13,786 nucleotides of DNA from Bacteroidales bacterium UBA5548 (GTDB lineage: Bacteria > Bacteroidota > Bacteroidia > Bacteroidales > UBA932): positions 1-13,786 of the forward strand of contig DINE01000011.1 in NCBI GenBank assembly GCA_002425935.1. Reading direction: 5' to 3'. The notes under the pieces were generated by a model, which had not been told where the DNA came from, did not search any database, and saw nothing but the letters and a program-made list of their open reading frames with translations. The position numbers were made by a program, and so were the translations under genes. Shown piece after piece: positions 1-7,496 of the stretch. Positions within the stretch are counted from its first letter, which is position 1. Every line of letters starts with the position of its first letter.

Positions 1-192
1 GTTTCGGAAATAAAAAGATTATATTCAGATTGTCCTAAAAAAGAATTTTCTTTTAAACATACAGCATACAAAAGCAGGGTTGGAAAAGAAATTTTATTTT
101 TCAGCTACAATATTGTTCAACCCAAGATTAAAAATTATAATCCAATAAAATTTAAAAAAGAAAAAACGACCACCAACATCGTGTATAAGTAA
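1..192 (+). CDS. C-terminal end of an unidentified protein (partial)
   Basis: Frame 1 is open from the left edge to a TAA at 190-192 and gives 63 residues rich in Lys, Tyr, Phe and Ile. The tail is basic and ends TTTNIVYK. The start lies outside the window. I recognise no family. The last codons overlap the left arm of the palindrome that begins at 180, so the true C-terminus may have been formed by whatever placed that palindrome there. The frame could be a chance opening in AT-rich DNA, but its direction fits the genes that follow. Confidence 0.4.
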   Translation, partial: VSEIKRLYSDCPKKEFSFKHTAYKSRVGKEILFFSYNIVQPKIKNYNPIKFKKEKTTTNIVYK

Positions 193-305
193 TGGCGCGG
201 TTTGTAGCGGACTCAGGCATTCTACCACGCATAAAGTTCATCCTATCTTGACGGGAAAGCACCCTGTGTTTGGTCACAACTCATACACGTAAACCCTTAC
301 CAACA
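172..305. repeat. Imperfect palindrome flanked by a 7-base direct repeat
   Basis: The arms CGTGTATAAGT (180-190) and ACTCATACACG (279-289) are inverted repeats with one mismatch in 11. Inside the loop a second weaker pairing is possible: GTAG (204-207) with CTAC (222-225), and GCG (195-197) with CGC (228-230). ACCAACA occurs just outside both arms, at 172-178 and 299-305. The layout (short outer arms, structured middle of about 90 bases, direct repeats outside) recalls intergenic palindromes common in Bacteroidota and, more loosely, integron attC sites. I see no clear attC core triplets, so the function is open. It separates the partial gene from the NUDIX-helicase cluster. Confidence 0.45.
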
Positions 306-327
306 AATACAATAGAACAAATTATTT

Positions 328-723
328 ATGAAAAAAATCGAAGTCGTTGCAGGTGTAATTTTTTGGAAAGATCTAGTTCTATGTGTTCAAAGACCAAAAA
401 ATAATCTCCATTATATTTCAGAGAAATTCGAATTTCCCGGAGGGAAAATCGAAAAGGGCGAAACAAAAGAAGCAGCACTGCATCGCGAGTTATTGGAGGA
501 GTTGAATCTATCAACAAAGATCAAGTCCTTCTTTCTAACTGTTGTTCATGAATATCCAGATTTTGAATTAACTATGCACAGTTATTTATGTGAAGCTAAT
601 TCAAAAGAACTCACCCTTAATGAGCATATAGATCAAAAATGGTTGAAAATTAACGAGCTCACTGCACTCGATTGGGCAGCAGCTGATATTCCAATTGTCG
701 ATAAATTGATTTTAAATGAATAA
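328..723 (+). CDS. NUDIX hydrolase, MutT-like (deoxy)nucleoside triphosphate pyrophosphohydrolase
   Basis: This 131-residue cytoplasmic protein has the size of a MutT-type enzyme, which hydrolyses (oxidised) NTPs or dNTPs to the monophosphate and pyrophosphate. The NUDIX box is at residues 39-61: G39, E45, then R53-E54-L55-L56-E57-E58 supplying the Mg2+ ligands, with Asn at position 60 where the consensus has Gly. The preceding FEFPGG (35-39) matches the usual lead-in to the box. The ATG at 328 is the first in-frame start after the upstream palindrome. The stop (721-723) lies inside the next gene's first codons (ATGAATAA), so the two are almost certainly co-translated. The linkage suggests a role with the helicase rather than general pool cleaning. 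That is inference, and the exact substrate cannot be read from sequence. Confidence 0.9.
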   Translation: MKKIEVVAGVIFWKDLVLCVQRPKNNLHYISEKFEFPGGKIEKGETKEAALHRELLEELNLSTKIKSFFLTVVHEYPDFELTMHSYLCEANSKELTLNEHIDQKWLKINELTALDWAAADIPIVDKLILNE

Positions 724-3700
724 CCTAATCCAAAGTTTTACAAAGAGTTTACAGACAGGTTATGTAGATAAATCCATTTTATCTAATCTTGACTATCAAC
801 CAGAGTTGCTCGTGAATCAAAAGAATCCACCAAAAAAGGTGCTTTCAACTATTCTTCATGAGTTAGAACATTGCAATCTGTTTTTTATTTCTGTTGCATT
901 TGTGACAACCAGCGGTGTAGCTGCGATTATCAATAAGCTTAAAGAACTCGAGGTTCGCGGTGTTAAAGGTGAAATGCTTGTTTCTCAGTATTTGAACTTT
1001 ACTCAACCAGAGGCGCTGAAAAGACTTCTTCAGTTTAAAAATATCGATCTAAGAATTGCGACAACAGGAAACACCCATACTAAAGGATACATCTTTAGGA
1101 ACAAAGAACATTACAACTTAATCGTTGGAAGCAGTAACCTTACAGCACAAGCCTTGTGCACTAACAAGGAGTGGAACATCAAAGTCTCTGCATTAGATGA
1201 AAGTGGTATTGTTGAAAAAGTACTTCGTGAATTTAAGTCTGATTTTGAAAAAGGAACGCCCGTAACATCTGAGTACATATCGTCTTATGAAGAGATCTAC
1301 CAGAATCAACTTTTTCAAACCCGAAAAATAGACTTTGAAAACCCTATTATTTCTCAACAGTTGATAACTCCAAATTCTATGCAAATAGAAGCATTAGAGA
1401 ATCTTCAAGAATTGAGAGCTGATGGAAAAAATAAAGCTTTGATAATTTCGGCAACAGGAACAGGTAAGACTTATTTGTCTGCATTTGATGCATTCGCTTT
1501 TAATCCAAATAAGTTGTTGTTTGTCGTTCATCGCTTAACCATTGCTAAAGATGCACTTAACACGTTTAAAAGAGTCTTTGGAAATGAGAAAACAATGGGC
1601 ATCTATTCTGGAGACCAAAGAGAATTGGATTGTGATTTTCTCTTTTCCACTATTCAAACTATTTCGAAAGCAAATCATTTAGACAACTTTTCTAAAAACC
1701 ACTTTGATTACATCATAATTGATGAAACACATAGGTCAGGCGCAGAATCTTATTTAAGACTTATTGAGCATTTTGAACCAAAGTTTCTCCTAGGAATGAC
1801 CGCTACACCTGAGCGAACAGATGGAAATGACATATTTCGTCTTTTTGATCACAATATCGCCTACGAAATACGATTGAGTAAGGCAATGGAGGAGGAAATG
1901 CTCAGCTCATTTCATTACTTTGGAGTTGCCGACTTATCGGTTGAGAATATCCAAGTGGACAACAAATCTGATTTTAGGTATTTGGTAGCAAACGAACGTG
2001 TTGAGCGAATCATTGAAAAAGCTAAATTTTATGGAAGTGATAATGGTATAACACGAGGTTTAATATTTTGTTCCAGAAAAAATGAAGCGATTGAACTGTC
2101 GGTGTTGTTCAATTCTAAAGGATTTAAAACTGTAGCTCTCACTGGGGATAATTCTGAAGAAGAAAGAGCCAATGCAATTGAAAAATTAGAAACCGATAAC
2201 CTAACCGAAAAACTTGACTACATACTCACAGTTGACATTTTCAACGAAGGGATTGATATTCCTAAAATCAATCAGATCATTTTGCTTCGTCCAACTGAAT
2301 CAGCTATAATTTTCATTCAACAGTTGGGAAGAGGTTTAAGAAAGGTTGATGGAAAGCACTATTTGACTGTGATTGACTTCATAGGTAATTATGAAAACAA
2401 CTTCCTTATACCGATTGCCTTGTATGGTGATACGTCTTACAACAAAGATTCTTTGAGGAAGCTAATCACGGAGGGTAGTCGGATGATCCCGGGTGCCTCT
2501 ACCATTAATTTTGATGAAATCACTAAAGAGCGAATCTTTCAATCCATTGATTCTGCCAATATGCAGTTGTTTGCTGACTTGAAAAAAGATTATAACCTTT
2601 TAAAATTCAAGTTAGGAAGAATACCAATGATGATGGATTTTATTGAACACGGTTCACGAGATCCTTTCTTATTTGTGGATTATGCCGACTCTTACTACAA
2701 TTTTGTTCAAAAAGTCGAAAGAGCAGAAAACATTTCATTATCAGAGAAACAGATAAAATTGCTTGAGCTTTTTTCAAAAGAAATAAATAATTCAAAAAGA
2801 GTAGAAGAGAGCATCATCCTAAAGTTTCTCATTGATACGGGCGAACTCACGGTGAAAAAATTGAGAGACTTCGTGCTTGCCAAGTATCATTATGCAATTT
2901 CCGATAACACTATAAAATCCTGTATTACCAACCTCAATTTTGAGTTTGTTCGTGAGAAGAAAGGCGGCAAGATGCTCTCTGCAAAAGAGATCTACAACAT
3001 AGATATTATCAGTATTGACCAAGGGAATTTTGTCTTTTCAAGCAAATTCATTAGTCACTTGAATCAAGCTGAATTCAAACGCTATCTACTTGATTCAACA
3101 GAATATTCGATCTATGAATTTGACAGATTGTTTGACGCTGAAAATTGGCAAAACGGATTTGTGCTATATAGAAAGTATTCGCGAAAAGATGTGTTCAGAA
3201 TTTTGAATGTATCAGAAAATCCTGTTGCTCAAAATGTAGGTGGCTACCTTGTGAGCCCAGACAATGCGCATTGTCCCATTTTTGTGACTTATCATAAGGA
3301 AGATCATATTTCAGAATCAACCAAATATGAGGATGAGTTCGTAAACAATAAAGAATTTGACTGGATGTCGAAGTCTAATCGAACATTAAATAGCAGCGAT
3401 GTCCAGTCCATTTTAGGACACAACGGCCCCATTCGACTTCCTTTGTTTATAAAGAAAAACAATGATGAAGGAATGGACTTTTATTATATGGGAGACGTGA
3501 CTCCTGAATTAGGGCAAGTGCAACAAACCACCATACCAAACGATCAAGGGAAACAACTCTCTGTAGTGAAAATTCGATTCAACTTGGCTAACCCAGTTAC
3601 ACCAACAATGTATAATTATTTACATGAAAAGGTCAAGGTTAATAAAACCGAGTCAGAATTAAAAGATAGCGTGATACCAGTTAAGCAAACCATAGAACAA

Positions 3701-4165
3701 GAAAAAGAGTTGCGAAACACAATTCCATTCTACAATTTCTATGCTGCCGCTAGTACATTTAGTGAAATGCAATCCGATAGAGATTATACTCTCATTGAAG
3801 GTCCTGAAAACGGTTCAAATAGAGACTATTTTGCGTGTAAGATAATTGGTGAATCAATGAACAGAGTCATTCCAAACGGCTCAATTTGTTTATTCAAACC
3901 CTATTCGGGAGGTAGCAAAAACGGGAAAATAGTACTGGTTGAAAATAGAGATCTACAAGACCCAGACTTCAATTCGGCCTTTACGATCAAGACATATACC
4001 AGCGAAAAAATTGTGACGGAGGAATATTGGGAACATACATCTATCGTTTTGCGCCCAAACTCTTATGATAGCTCTTACCAAAACATAATTATCACCAAAG
4101 AAAACGCAGCTCAAATGAGAGTTGTTGGTGAGTTTGTGGGGATCTTGAAAGAGCCCAATAAATAA
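716..4165 (+). CDS. PLD - SF2 helicase - DUF3427 - S24 (LexA-like) multidomain protein
   Basis: A 1149-residue predicted nucleic-acid enzyme. Domains in order: (1) a phospholipase-D-type domain at about 45-170 with one HKD-like motif, H121-x-K123, and GSSN at 138-141. (2) A superfamily 2 helicase at about 220-600: Walker A ATGTGKT at 246-252, DETH at 336-339, TATPE at 362-366, and QQLGRGLR at 535-542. (3) A DUF3427 region at about 620-970, ending in the typical FYYMGDV stretch. (4) An S24 peptidase fold at about 1000-1145, with nucleophile S1047 in GESM, likely general base K1092 in FTIKTY, and a candidate cleavage bond A1012-S1013. That bond lies 35 residues before the serine, as in LexA (A84 and S119). 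The first three domains are a known family layout. The fused S24 domain points to self-cleavage triggered by RecA-ssDNA, which is inference. The start overlaps the NUDIX gene by 8 bases. A defence or repair role is likely. Confidence 0.88.
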   Translation: MNNLIQSFTKSLQTGYVDKSILSNLDYQPELLVNQKNPPKKVLSTILHELEHCNLFFISVAFVTTSGVAAIINKLKELEVRGVKGEMLVSQYLNFTQPEALKRLLQFKNIDLRIATTGNTHTKGYIFRNKEHYNLIVGSSNLTAQALCTNKEWNIKVSALDESGIVEKVLREFKSDFEKGTPVTSEYISSYEEIYQNQLFQTRKIDFENPIISQQLITPNSMQIEALENLQELRADGKNKALIISATGTGKTYLSAFDAFAFNPNKLLFVVHRLTIAKDALNTFKRVFGNEKTMGIYSGDQRELDCDFLFSTIQTISKANHLDNFSKNHFDYIIIDETHRSGAESYLRLIEHFEPKFLLGMTATPERTDGNDIFRLFDHNIAYEIRLSKAMEEEMLSSFHYFGVADLSVENIQVDNKSDFRYLVANERVERIIEKAKFYGSDNGITRGLIFCSRKNEAIELSVLFNSKGFKTVALTGDNSEEERANAIEKLETDNLTEKLDYILTVDIFNEGIDIPKINQIILLRPTESAIIFIQQLGRGLRKVDGKHYLTVIDFIGNYENNFLIPIALYGDTSYNKDSLRKLITEGSRMIPGASTINFDEITKERIFQSIDSANMQLFADLKKDYNLLKFKLGRIPMMMDFIEHGSRDPFLFVDYADSYYNFVQKVERAENISLSEKQIKLLELFSKEINNSKRVEESIILKFLIDTGELTVKKLRDFVLAKYHYAISDNTIKSCITNLNFEFVREKKGGKMLSAKEIYNIDIISIDQGNFVFSSKFISHLNQAEFKRYLLDSTEYSIYEFDRLFDAENWQNGFVLYRKYSRKDVFRILNVSENPVAQNVGGYLVSPDNAHCPIFVTYHKEDHISESTKYEDEFVNNKEFDWMSKSNRTLNSSDVQSILGHNGPIRLPLFIKKNNDEGMDFYYMGDVTPELGQVQQTTIPNDQGKQLSVVKIRFNLANPVTPTMYNYLHEKVKVNKTESELKDSVIPVKQTIEQEKELRNTIPFYNFYAAASTFSEMQSDRDYTLIEGPENGSNRDYFACKIIGESMNRVIPNGSICLFKPYSGGSKNGKIVLVENRDLQDPDFNSAFTIKTYTSEKIVTEEYWEHTSIVLRPNSYDSSYQNIIITKENAAQMRVVGEFVGILKEPNK

Positions 4166-4250
4166 TGCCAATTAGTAACATTTTATAAGTCAAAAATATA
4201 ACTCCACAATCATTTCCTTGAAGAACCTCACTAACCTCAAACTCAAAACC

Positions 4251-5048
4251 ATGGAAACCCAATTTTATTTCCCATTTGGACAGCCATTGAAAAAGGTAGA
4301 ACAAAAAGACAAAAGTCCAAAAGAAGCTTTTGTTCTTGGTGTTTATGCCAGCGCTGTTCACGCTCGTTGGACGGACAAGAACGGAAAACAAAAAGTATCT
4401 GCACTTGCCGTTGCTAGTGAACCTGAAATCTTTTGGAGAGGCGAAAATGCAGAAGAAATAATAAACAGAATCCACATCCCCTGCGAACTCGGAAAACTAA
4501 CCTTACCAACAGACAAAAAGCTAAATGGACCCTCAGGACGTGCTCTTGACGATAAATTTCTGAAACCGTTGAATCTAACCAGGGGAAATACTTGGTTATG
4601 TGATATATTGCCATACTCCCGAGTAAATGAAAATCAACGGAATGCAATTGAAAAGCATTACACAAAAGAATTGGTTGAAATCTATAACCTTTCAAAAGCT
4701 ACAATTCCAATATTTGATAAGAACGAATTGAACGACAATAAGCGACGAGAAGAAATCCTAGAAGAACTCGAGCAGTCTAAAGCTCAAAAACTAATTTTGC
4801 TTGGTGACTTGCCAATTAAATGGTTCTTAAACTTCCACGACAACAAATTTAAATCCCTTTCTCAATTTGGTGACACAGCAGAAGAGTACGGAAAAGGACG
4901 AGAAATAAAAATAAACAACAGAATTTATAATATAATAGCTCTCTGTCACCCGCGGCAAGCAGATAGACTTGGAAGCTCAAGTACAAAATGGGGACAGTTA
5001 CATGACGAATGGATAAAAACGAAAACAAATCACTCCAACCATCTATGA
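4251..5048 (+). CDS. Uracil-DNA glycosylase superfamily-like protein
   Basis: A 265-residue protein that resembles the UDG fold at motif level. LGVYASAVHARW (29-40) sits where UDGs have their first water-activating loop. LCDILPYSRVN (117-127) fits the second strand. LILLGDLPIKWFL (181-193) matches the hydrophobic LGxxA strand, and CHPR (232-235) with QADRLG matches the HP(S/R) loop that holds the flipped base. The usual catalytic Asp/Glu/Asn of motif 1 is not obvious, so the base specificity, or even activity, is uncertain. I chose ATG 4251 over an in-frame TTG at 4218 because the extra 11 residues are low-complexity and the leader is C/A-rich like those of neighbouring genes. It lies 85 bases after the helicase with no clear terminator between, so co-transcription is plausible. 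DNA glycosylases that attack modified phage DNA are known, which would suit the context. Confidence 0.6.
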   Translation: METQFYFPFGQPLKKVEQKDKSPKEAFVLGVYASAVHARWTDKNGKQKVSALAVASEPEIFWRGENAEEIINRIHIPCELGKLTLPTDKKLNGPSGRALDDKFLKPLNLTRGNTWLCDILPYSRVNENQRNAIEKHYTKELVEIYNLSKATIPIFDKNELNDNKRREEILEELEQSKAQKLILLGDLPIKWFLNFHDNKFKSLSQFGDTAEEYGKGREIKINNRIYNIIALCHPRQADRLGSSSTKWGQLHDEWIKTKTNHSNHL

Positions 5049-5314
5049 ACCAATTTGAAATTGAAGTTGAAAAAGTTACCGGATACTGCTCTTGCGGTTA
5101 TCAGGTAGGCGACAAGTTCTATGCAGAGGGCCTAAACACCCCCGATAATGGCTTTTGTGGAGGCGCTTACATGATAATCTTTCCAATGCAAACAGCCCTC
5201 AATTGTGGCGCTAGATTTAACTTTGAAGCAAACTCAAAGAGCAAAACTAAATTGGCTTGCCCCGATAACGGATATGTAACATTTAAGATAACCTTGCTTG
5301 ATAGCGGAATATAA
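5045..5314 (+). CDS. TIGR04076 family small cysteine-rich protein
   Basis: An 89-residue protein matching the TIGR04076 pattern: KVTGYCSCGYQVGDKF near the N-terminus, then TPDNGFCGGAY, a PM/AL hydrophobic stretch and CPDNGYVTF near the end. Cysteines are at 15, 17, 38, 54 and 72, and could bind a metal or be redox-active. The family has no established function. The start ATG at 5045 overlaps the stop of the previous gene as ATGA, the classic arrangement for translational coupling. A longer frame begins at ATG 5009, but its extra 12 residues lie inside the upstream coding region and do not belong to the conserved part. It is the last gene before a 264-base gap, so it probably ends this transcription unit. 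Confidence 0.75.
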   Translation: MNQFEIEVEKVTGYCSCGYQVGDKFYAEGLNTPDNGFCGGAYMIIFPMQTALNCGARFNFEANSKSKTKLACPDNGYVTFKITLLDSGI

Positions 5315-5578
5315 AACAAAGACCGTTTAAATTGTAATTCACATAGTTGTGAAGATGATGTTTTAGTGGAGATCCGGATAGTGCAAGTCCCACCCTACTC
5401 AATTAATGTAAGCATCTCTTTGGTAGCACTTTGCCTAACGAAGCGCACTTCAACCTTAAGACAATAAAAGTTGTATCCGACTTAATTAATTTGGCTTATA
5501 AAGAAAATGTAATGAACTTTATAACCTCCCGAAACAATCGAATATCACTCCATCCATAATCACCTCAACATTAACCCC
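5315..5578. other. 264-base intergenic region with two hairpins
   Basis: No credible gene is visible. TTCACA-TAGT-TGTGAA (5338-5353) is a perfect 6-bp hairpin just after the TIGR04076 gene, without a following T run. A second hairpin at 5493-5526 pairs GG(C)TTATAAAG with CTTTATAACC (10 bp, one bulged C, 13-base loop). The middle part, about 5366-5460, is less AT-rich than its surroundings and holds a GTGG...CCCAC pairing. It looks like the remnant of a structured element, but I cannot name it. The last ~55 bases are a C/A-rich leader of the kind also seen before the gene at 4251. Confidence 0.5.
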
Positions 5579-6064
5579 ATGACCAAATCACTAGTAGTAA
5601 TCGACATCCAAAACGACATCACAAAGAATTACAAAGAGATTATCGGCAATATAAATAGCGCAATAGATTGGGCGGTTAATAATGGTGTTCACGTAGTTTA
5701 CATAAGGCACGAAAATCTATCAGACGGCACAAGAACCTTTAAACCCAATACCCGCGGGGCAGAATTGGTTCCGGATATGAAAATCGCATCAAAAAATATC
5801 TTCACAAAAACCAAAGGAAACGCATTAACCAGTGAAGATTTCGCAGTTTTCATAACCAAAAACAAAATTGATGAATTCTATATAACAGGAGCAGATGCAG
5901 TTGCCTGTGTCAAATCGACCTGTTTCAATATGACCAAGGCAAATTACAAGGTTAATGTCCTGAAAGATTGCATTACAAGTTATGATAAGAGAAAGATTGA
6001 CGAAATGTTTAATTACTATGAGAGTAAAGGCTGTAATCTCATAACTTTGCAAAACCTCAGATAA
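5579..6064 (+). CDS. Isochorismatase-family cysteine hydrolase
   Basis: A 161-residue enzyme of the isochorismatase-like alpha/beta hydrolase family, which includes nicotinamidases, pyrazinamidases and other amide or vinyl-ether hydrolases. The catalytic triad is visible: D9 in VVIDIQND, K77 in the IFTKTKGNAL segment, and nucleophile C110 in TGADAVACVKST. The length is on the short side for the family, which fits small single-domain members rather than nicotinamidase proper. The substrate cannot be assigned. It is separated from the previous gene by 264 bases but from the GNAT gene behind it by only 17, so it probably opens the small-enzyme operon. Confidence 0.87.
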   Translation: MTKSLVVIDIQNDITKNYKEIIGNINSAIDWAVNNGVHVVYIRHENLSDGTRTFKPNTRGAELVPDMKIASKNIFTKTKGNALTSEDFAVFITKNKIDEFYITGADAVACVKSTCFNMTKANYKVNVLKDCITSYDKRKIDEMFNYYESKGCNLITLQNLR

Positions 6065-6081
6065 AAACAGAATAACCACCT

Positions 6082-6525
6082 ATGATCATCCAGCAAATCC
6101 ACTCCAACAAAAAACAACACCTCGACCTACTCCTCCTTGCAGATGAGTCAGAGGAGATGATTGACAAATACCTGCATAAGGGAGATCTGTTTGCCCTGTA
6201 TGACGGCGATTTAAAAAGCGTCTGCGTAGTTACCTCTATAGACAACCAAACATGCGAACTCAAAAACATTGCAACACACCCCCAATATCAGGGCAAAGGC
6301 TACGGATCTGCATTAATAAAATATGTATCAGAACTTTACAAAAACAAGTATAAATACATGCTTGTTGGCACAGGCGAAGTCCCATCAATCCTCGCCTTTT
6401 ACGAAAGCTTCGGATTTAAAGAGTCTCATCGCATTAAAAACTTCTTCACAGACAACTACCCCCACCCCATGTTCGAAGGCGATATCCAGCTTGTAGATAT
6501 GATCTACCTTAAAAAGAATTTATAA
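6082..6525 (+). CDS. GNAT family N-acetyltransferase (first of three)
   Basis: A 147-residue single-domain acetyl-CoA-dependent N-acetyltransferase. The acetyl-CoA pyrophosphate-binding motif A is QGKGYGSAL at 70-78, preceded by IATHPQY on strand 4, and motif B ends in FYESFGF at 106-112. Both are textbook GNAT features. The acceptor substrate is unknown; in the family it ranges from amino acids and polyamines to aminoglycosides and protein N-termini. Genes on either side are 10-17 bases away, so it belongs to the same transcription unit as the isochorismatase-like gene. Confidence 0.92.
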   Translation: MIIQQIHSNKKQHLDLLLLADESEEMIDKYLHKGDLFALYDGDLKSVCVVTSIDNQTCELKNIATHPQYQGKGYGSALIKYVSELYKNKYKYMLVGTGEVPSILAFYESFGFKESHRIKNFFTDNYPHPMFEGDIQLVDMIYLKKNL

Positions 6526-6535
6526 CTTATGCGCT

Positions 6536-6985
6536 ATGAAAGTAATATCAGTACGGGAAACCCCAGAGATTAAAGACCAGGCAATCAAGTATTTTCAAAG
6601 CAAGTGGAAGAGTGTGTTTCCAATAATTTATGAAGATTGCATTAGTCACTCTATTGGTTCACCTGCTCCCCTGCCACAGTGGTATTTATTGGAAAAAGAC
6701 GGCCAGATAATTGGCTGTGCAGGGCTCATTACCAATGATTTCATCAGCCGGATGGATCTCTGGCCGTGGGTAGCTGCCGTTTATATTGAGGAGGAGCACA
6801 GAGGCAACAATTACGGCTCTTTGCTTATTGATAAAGCCAAGGCAGACGCCAGAGAGGCCGGGTTTAAGTACCTTTACCTGTGTACCGATCACATTGGCTA
6901 TTACGAAAAGTTCGGGTTCAAATACATCGGACAAGGCTATCACCCGTGGGGCGATGAGTCCAGAATTTATAGATTTGCATTGTAG
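6536..6985 (+). CDS. GNAT family N-acetyltransferase (second of three)
   Basis: A 149-residue GNAT enzyme. Motif A is HRGNNYGSLL at 88-97 after VYIEEE, and motif B is HIGYYEKFGF at 119-128, followed by a Trp/His-rich tail (GYHPWGDESRIY) that probably lines the acceptor pocket. It is not a recent duplicate of its neighbour at 6082: outside the shared motifs the two proteins align poorly by eye. Its codon use is somewhat richer in G+C than the neighbours on either side. The substrate is unknown. Confidence 0.92.
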   Translation: MKVISVRETPEIKDQAIKYFQSKWKSVFPIIYEDCISHSIGSPAPLPQWYLLEKDGQIIGCAGLITNDFISRMDLWPWVAAVYIEEEHRGNNYGSLLIDKAKADAREAGFKYLYLCTDHIGYYEKFGFKYIGQGYHPWGDESRIYRFAL

Positions 6986-7001
6986 ATAAAAAGATAATAT
7001 C

Positions 7002-7490
7002 ATGAATCTCAATTTTGAGGAATTAAGTGTTAGTCACAGGGTTCCTGTTATGAATATTTATAATTATTACATTGAGAATGGTTATGCGGCATATCCTGAA
7101 AAACCATTCGGGTATGATTTTTTTGATAAGTTTCTTGAAATCACCAAAGGATATCCTGCATATGCAATCAACTTCGAAGGAGATATTGTTGGGTTTTGTT
7201 ATCTAAGTGCATACAACCCACTGCCTACCTTTAAAGGGACTGCACAAATTACATATTTCATTTCAAAAGACTTTACCGGAAAGGGACTTGGGGAGATTGC
7301 TTTAAAAAAACTAGAAGTTGAGGCTAAAAAAAGAGATATCAATGTAATTTTGGCTCATATCTCCTCACTTAATAATAGCAGTATAAAATTCCATTTAAAA
7401 CAAGGATTTAAAGAGTGTGGAAGGTTCCAAAAGATAATAAGGAAAAATGATGTTCTGTTTGATATAATATGGATGCAAAAATTTATTTAA
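7002..7490 (+). CDS. GNAT family N-acetyltransferase, phosphinothricin-acetyltransferase-like (third of three)
   Basis: A 162-residue GNAT of the Pat/MnaT-like branch, whose members acetylate phosphinothricin, methionine sulfoximine or related amino-acid analogues. The evidence is the N-terminal VMNIYNYYIENGYAAYPEKP segment, motif A with FTGKGLGEIAL at 91-101, and a C-terminal NNSSIKFHLKQGFKECG (124-140) that matches the conserved N-x-x-S-x-x-x-H-x-x-x-GF pattern of that branch. Compared with its neighbours it is strongly AT-rich. It starts 16 bases after the previous stop. Natural substrates of this branch are often unknown, so no gene name is given. Confidence 0.9.
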   Translation: MNLNFEELSVSHRVPVMNIYNYYIENGYAAYPEKPFGYDFFDKFLEITKGYPAYAINFEGDIVGFCYLSAYNPLPTFKGTAQITYFISKDFTGKGLGEIALKKLEVEAKKRDINVILAHISSLNNSSIKFHLKQGFKECGRFQKIIRKNDVLFDIIWMQKFI

Positions 7491-7496
7491 CTGCAA

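Noticed and set aside
4218..4250. TTG start extending the UDG-like protein by 11 residues
   Set aside because: The extension is low-complexity (NLTNLKLK) and the ATG at 4251 starts right before the plausible folded part; TTG starts are rare.
4092..4475. 127-residue minus-strand frame across the helicase end and UDG-like start
   Set aside because: Overlaps two supported genes on the other strand, with a Phe/Leu-rich composition typical of antisense AT-rich DNA.
5009..5044. Upstream ATG start for the TIGR04076 gene
   Set aside because: The extra 12 residues lie inside the preceding gene, and the ATG at 5045 gives a standard ATGA overlap and the expected family length.
5369..5402. tRNA-like 3' end (AGTGCAAGTCCCACCCTACTCA)
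   Set aside because: It resembles a T-arm and acceptor end, but the T-stem does not pair and no D- or anticodon arm precedes it.
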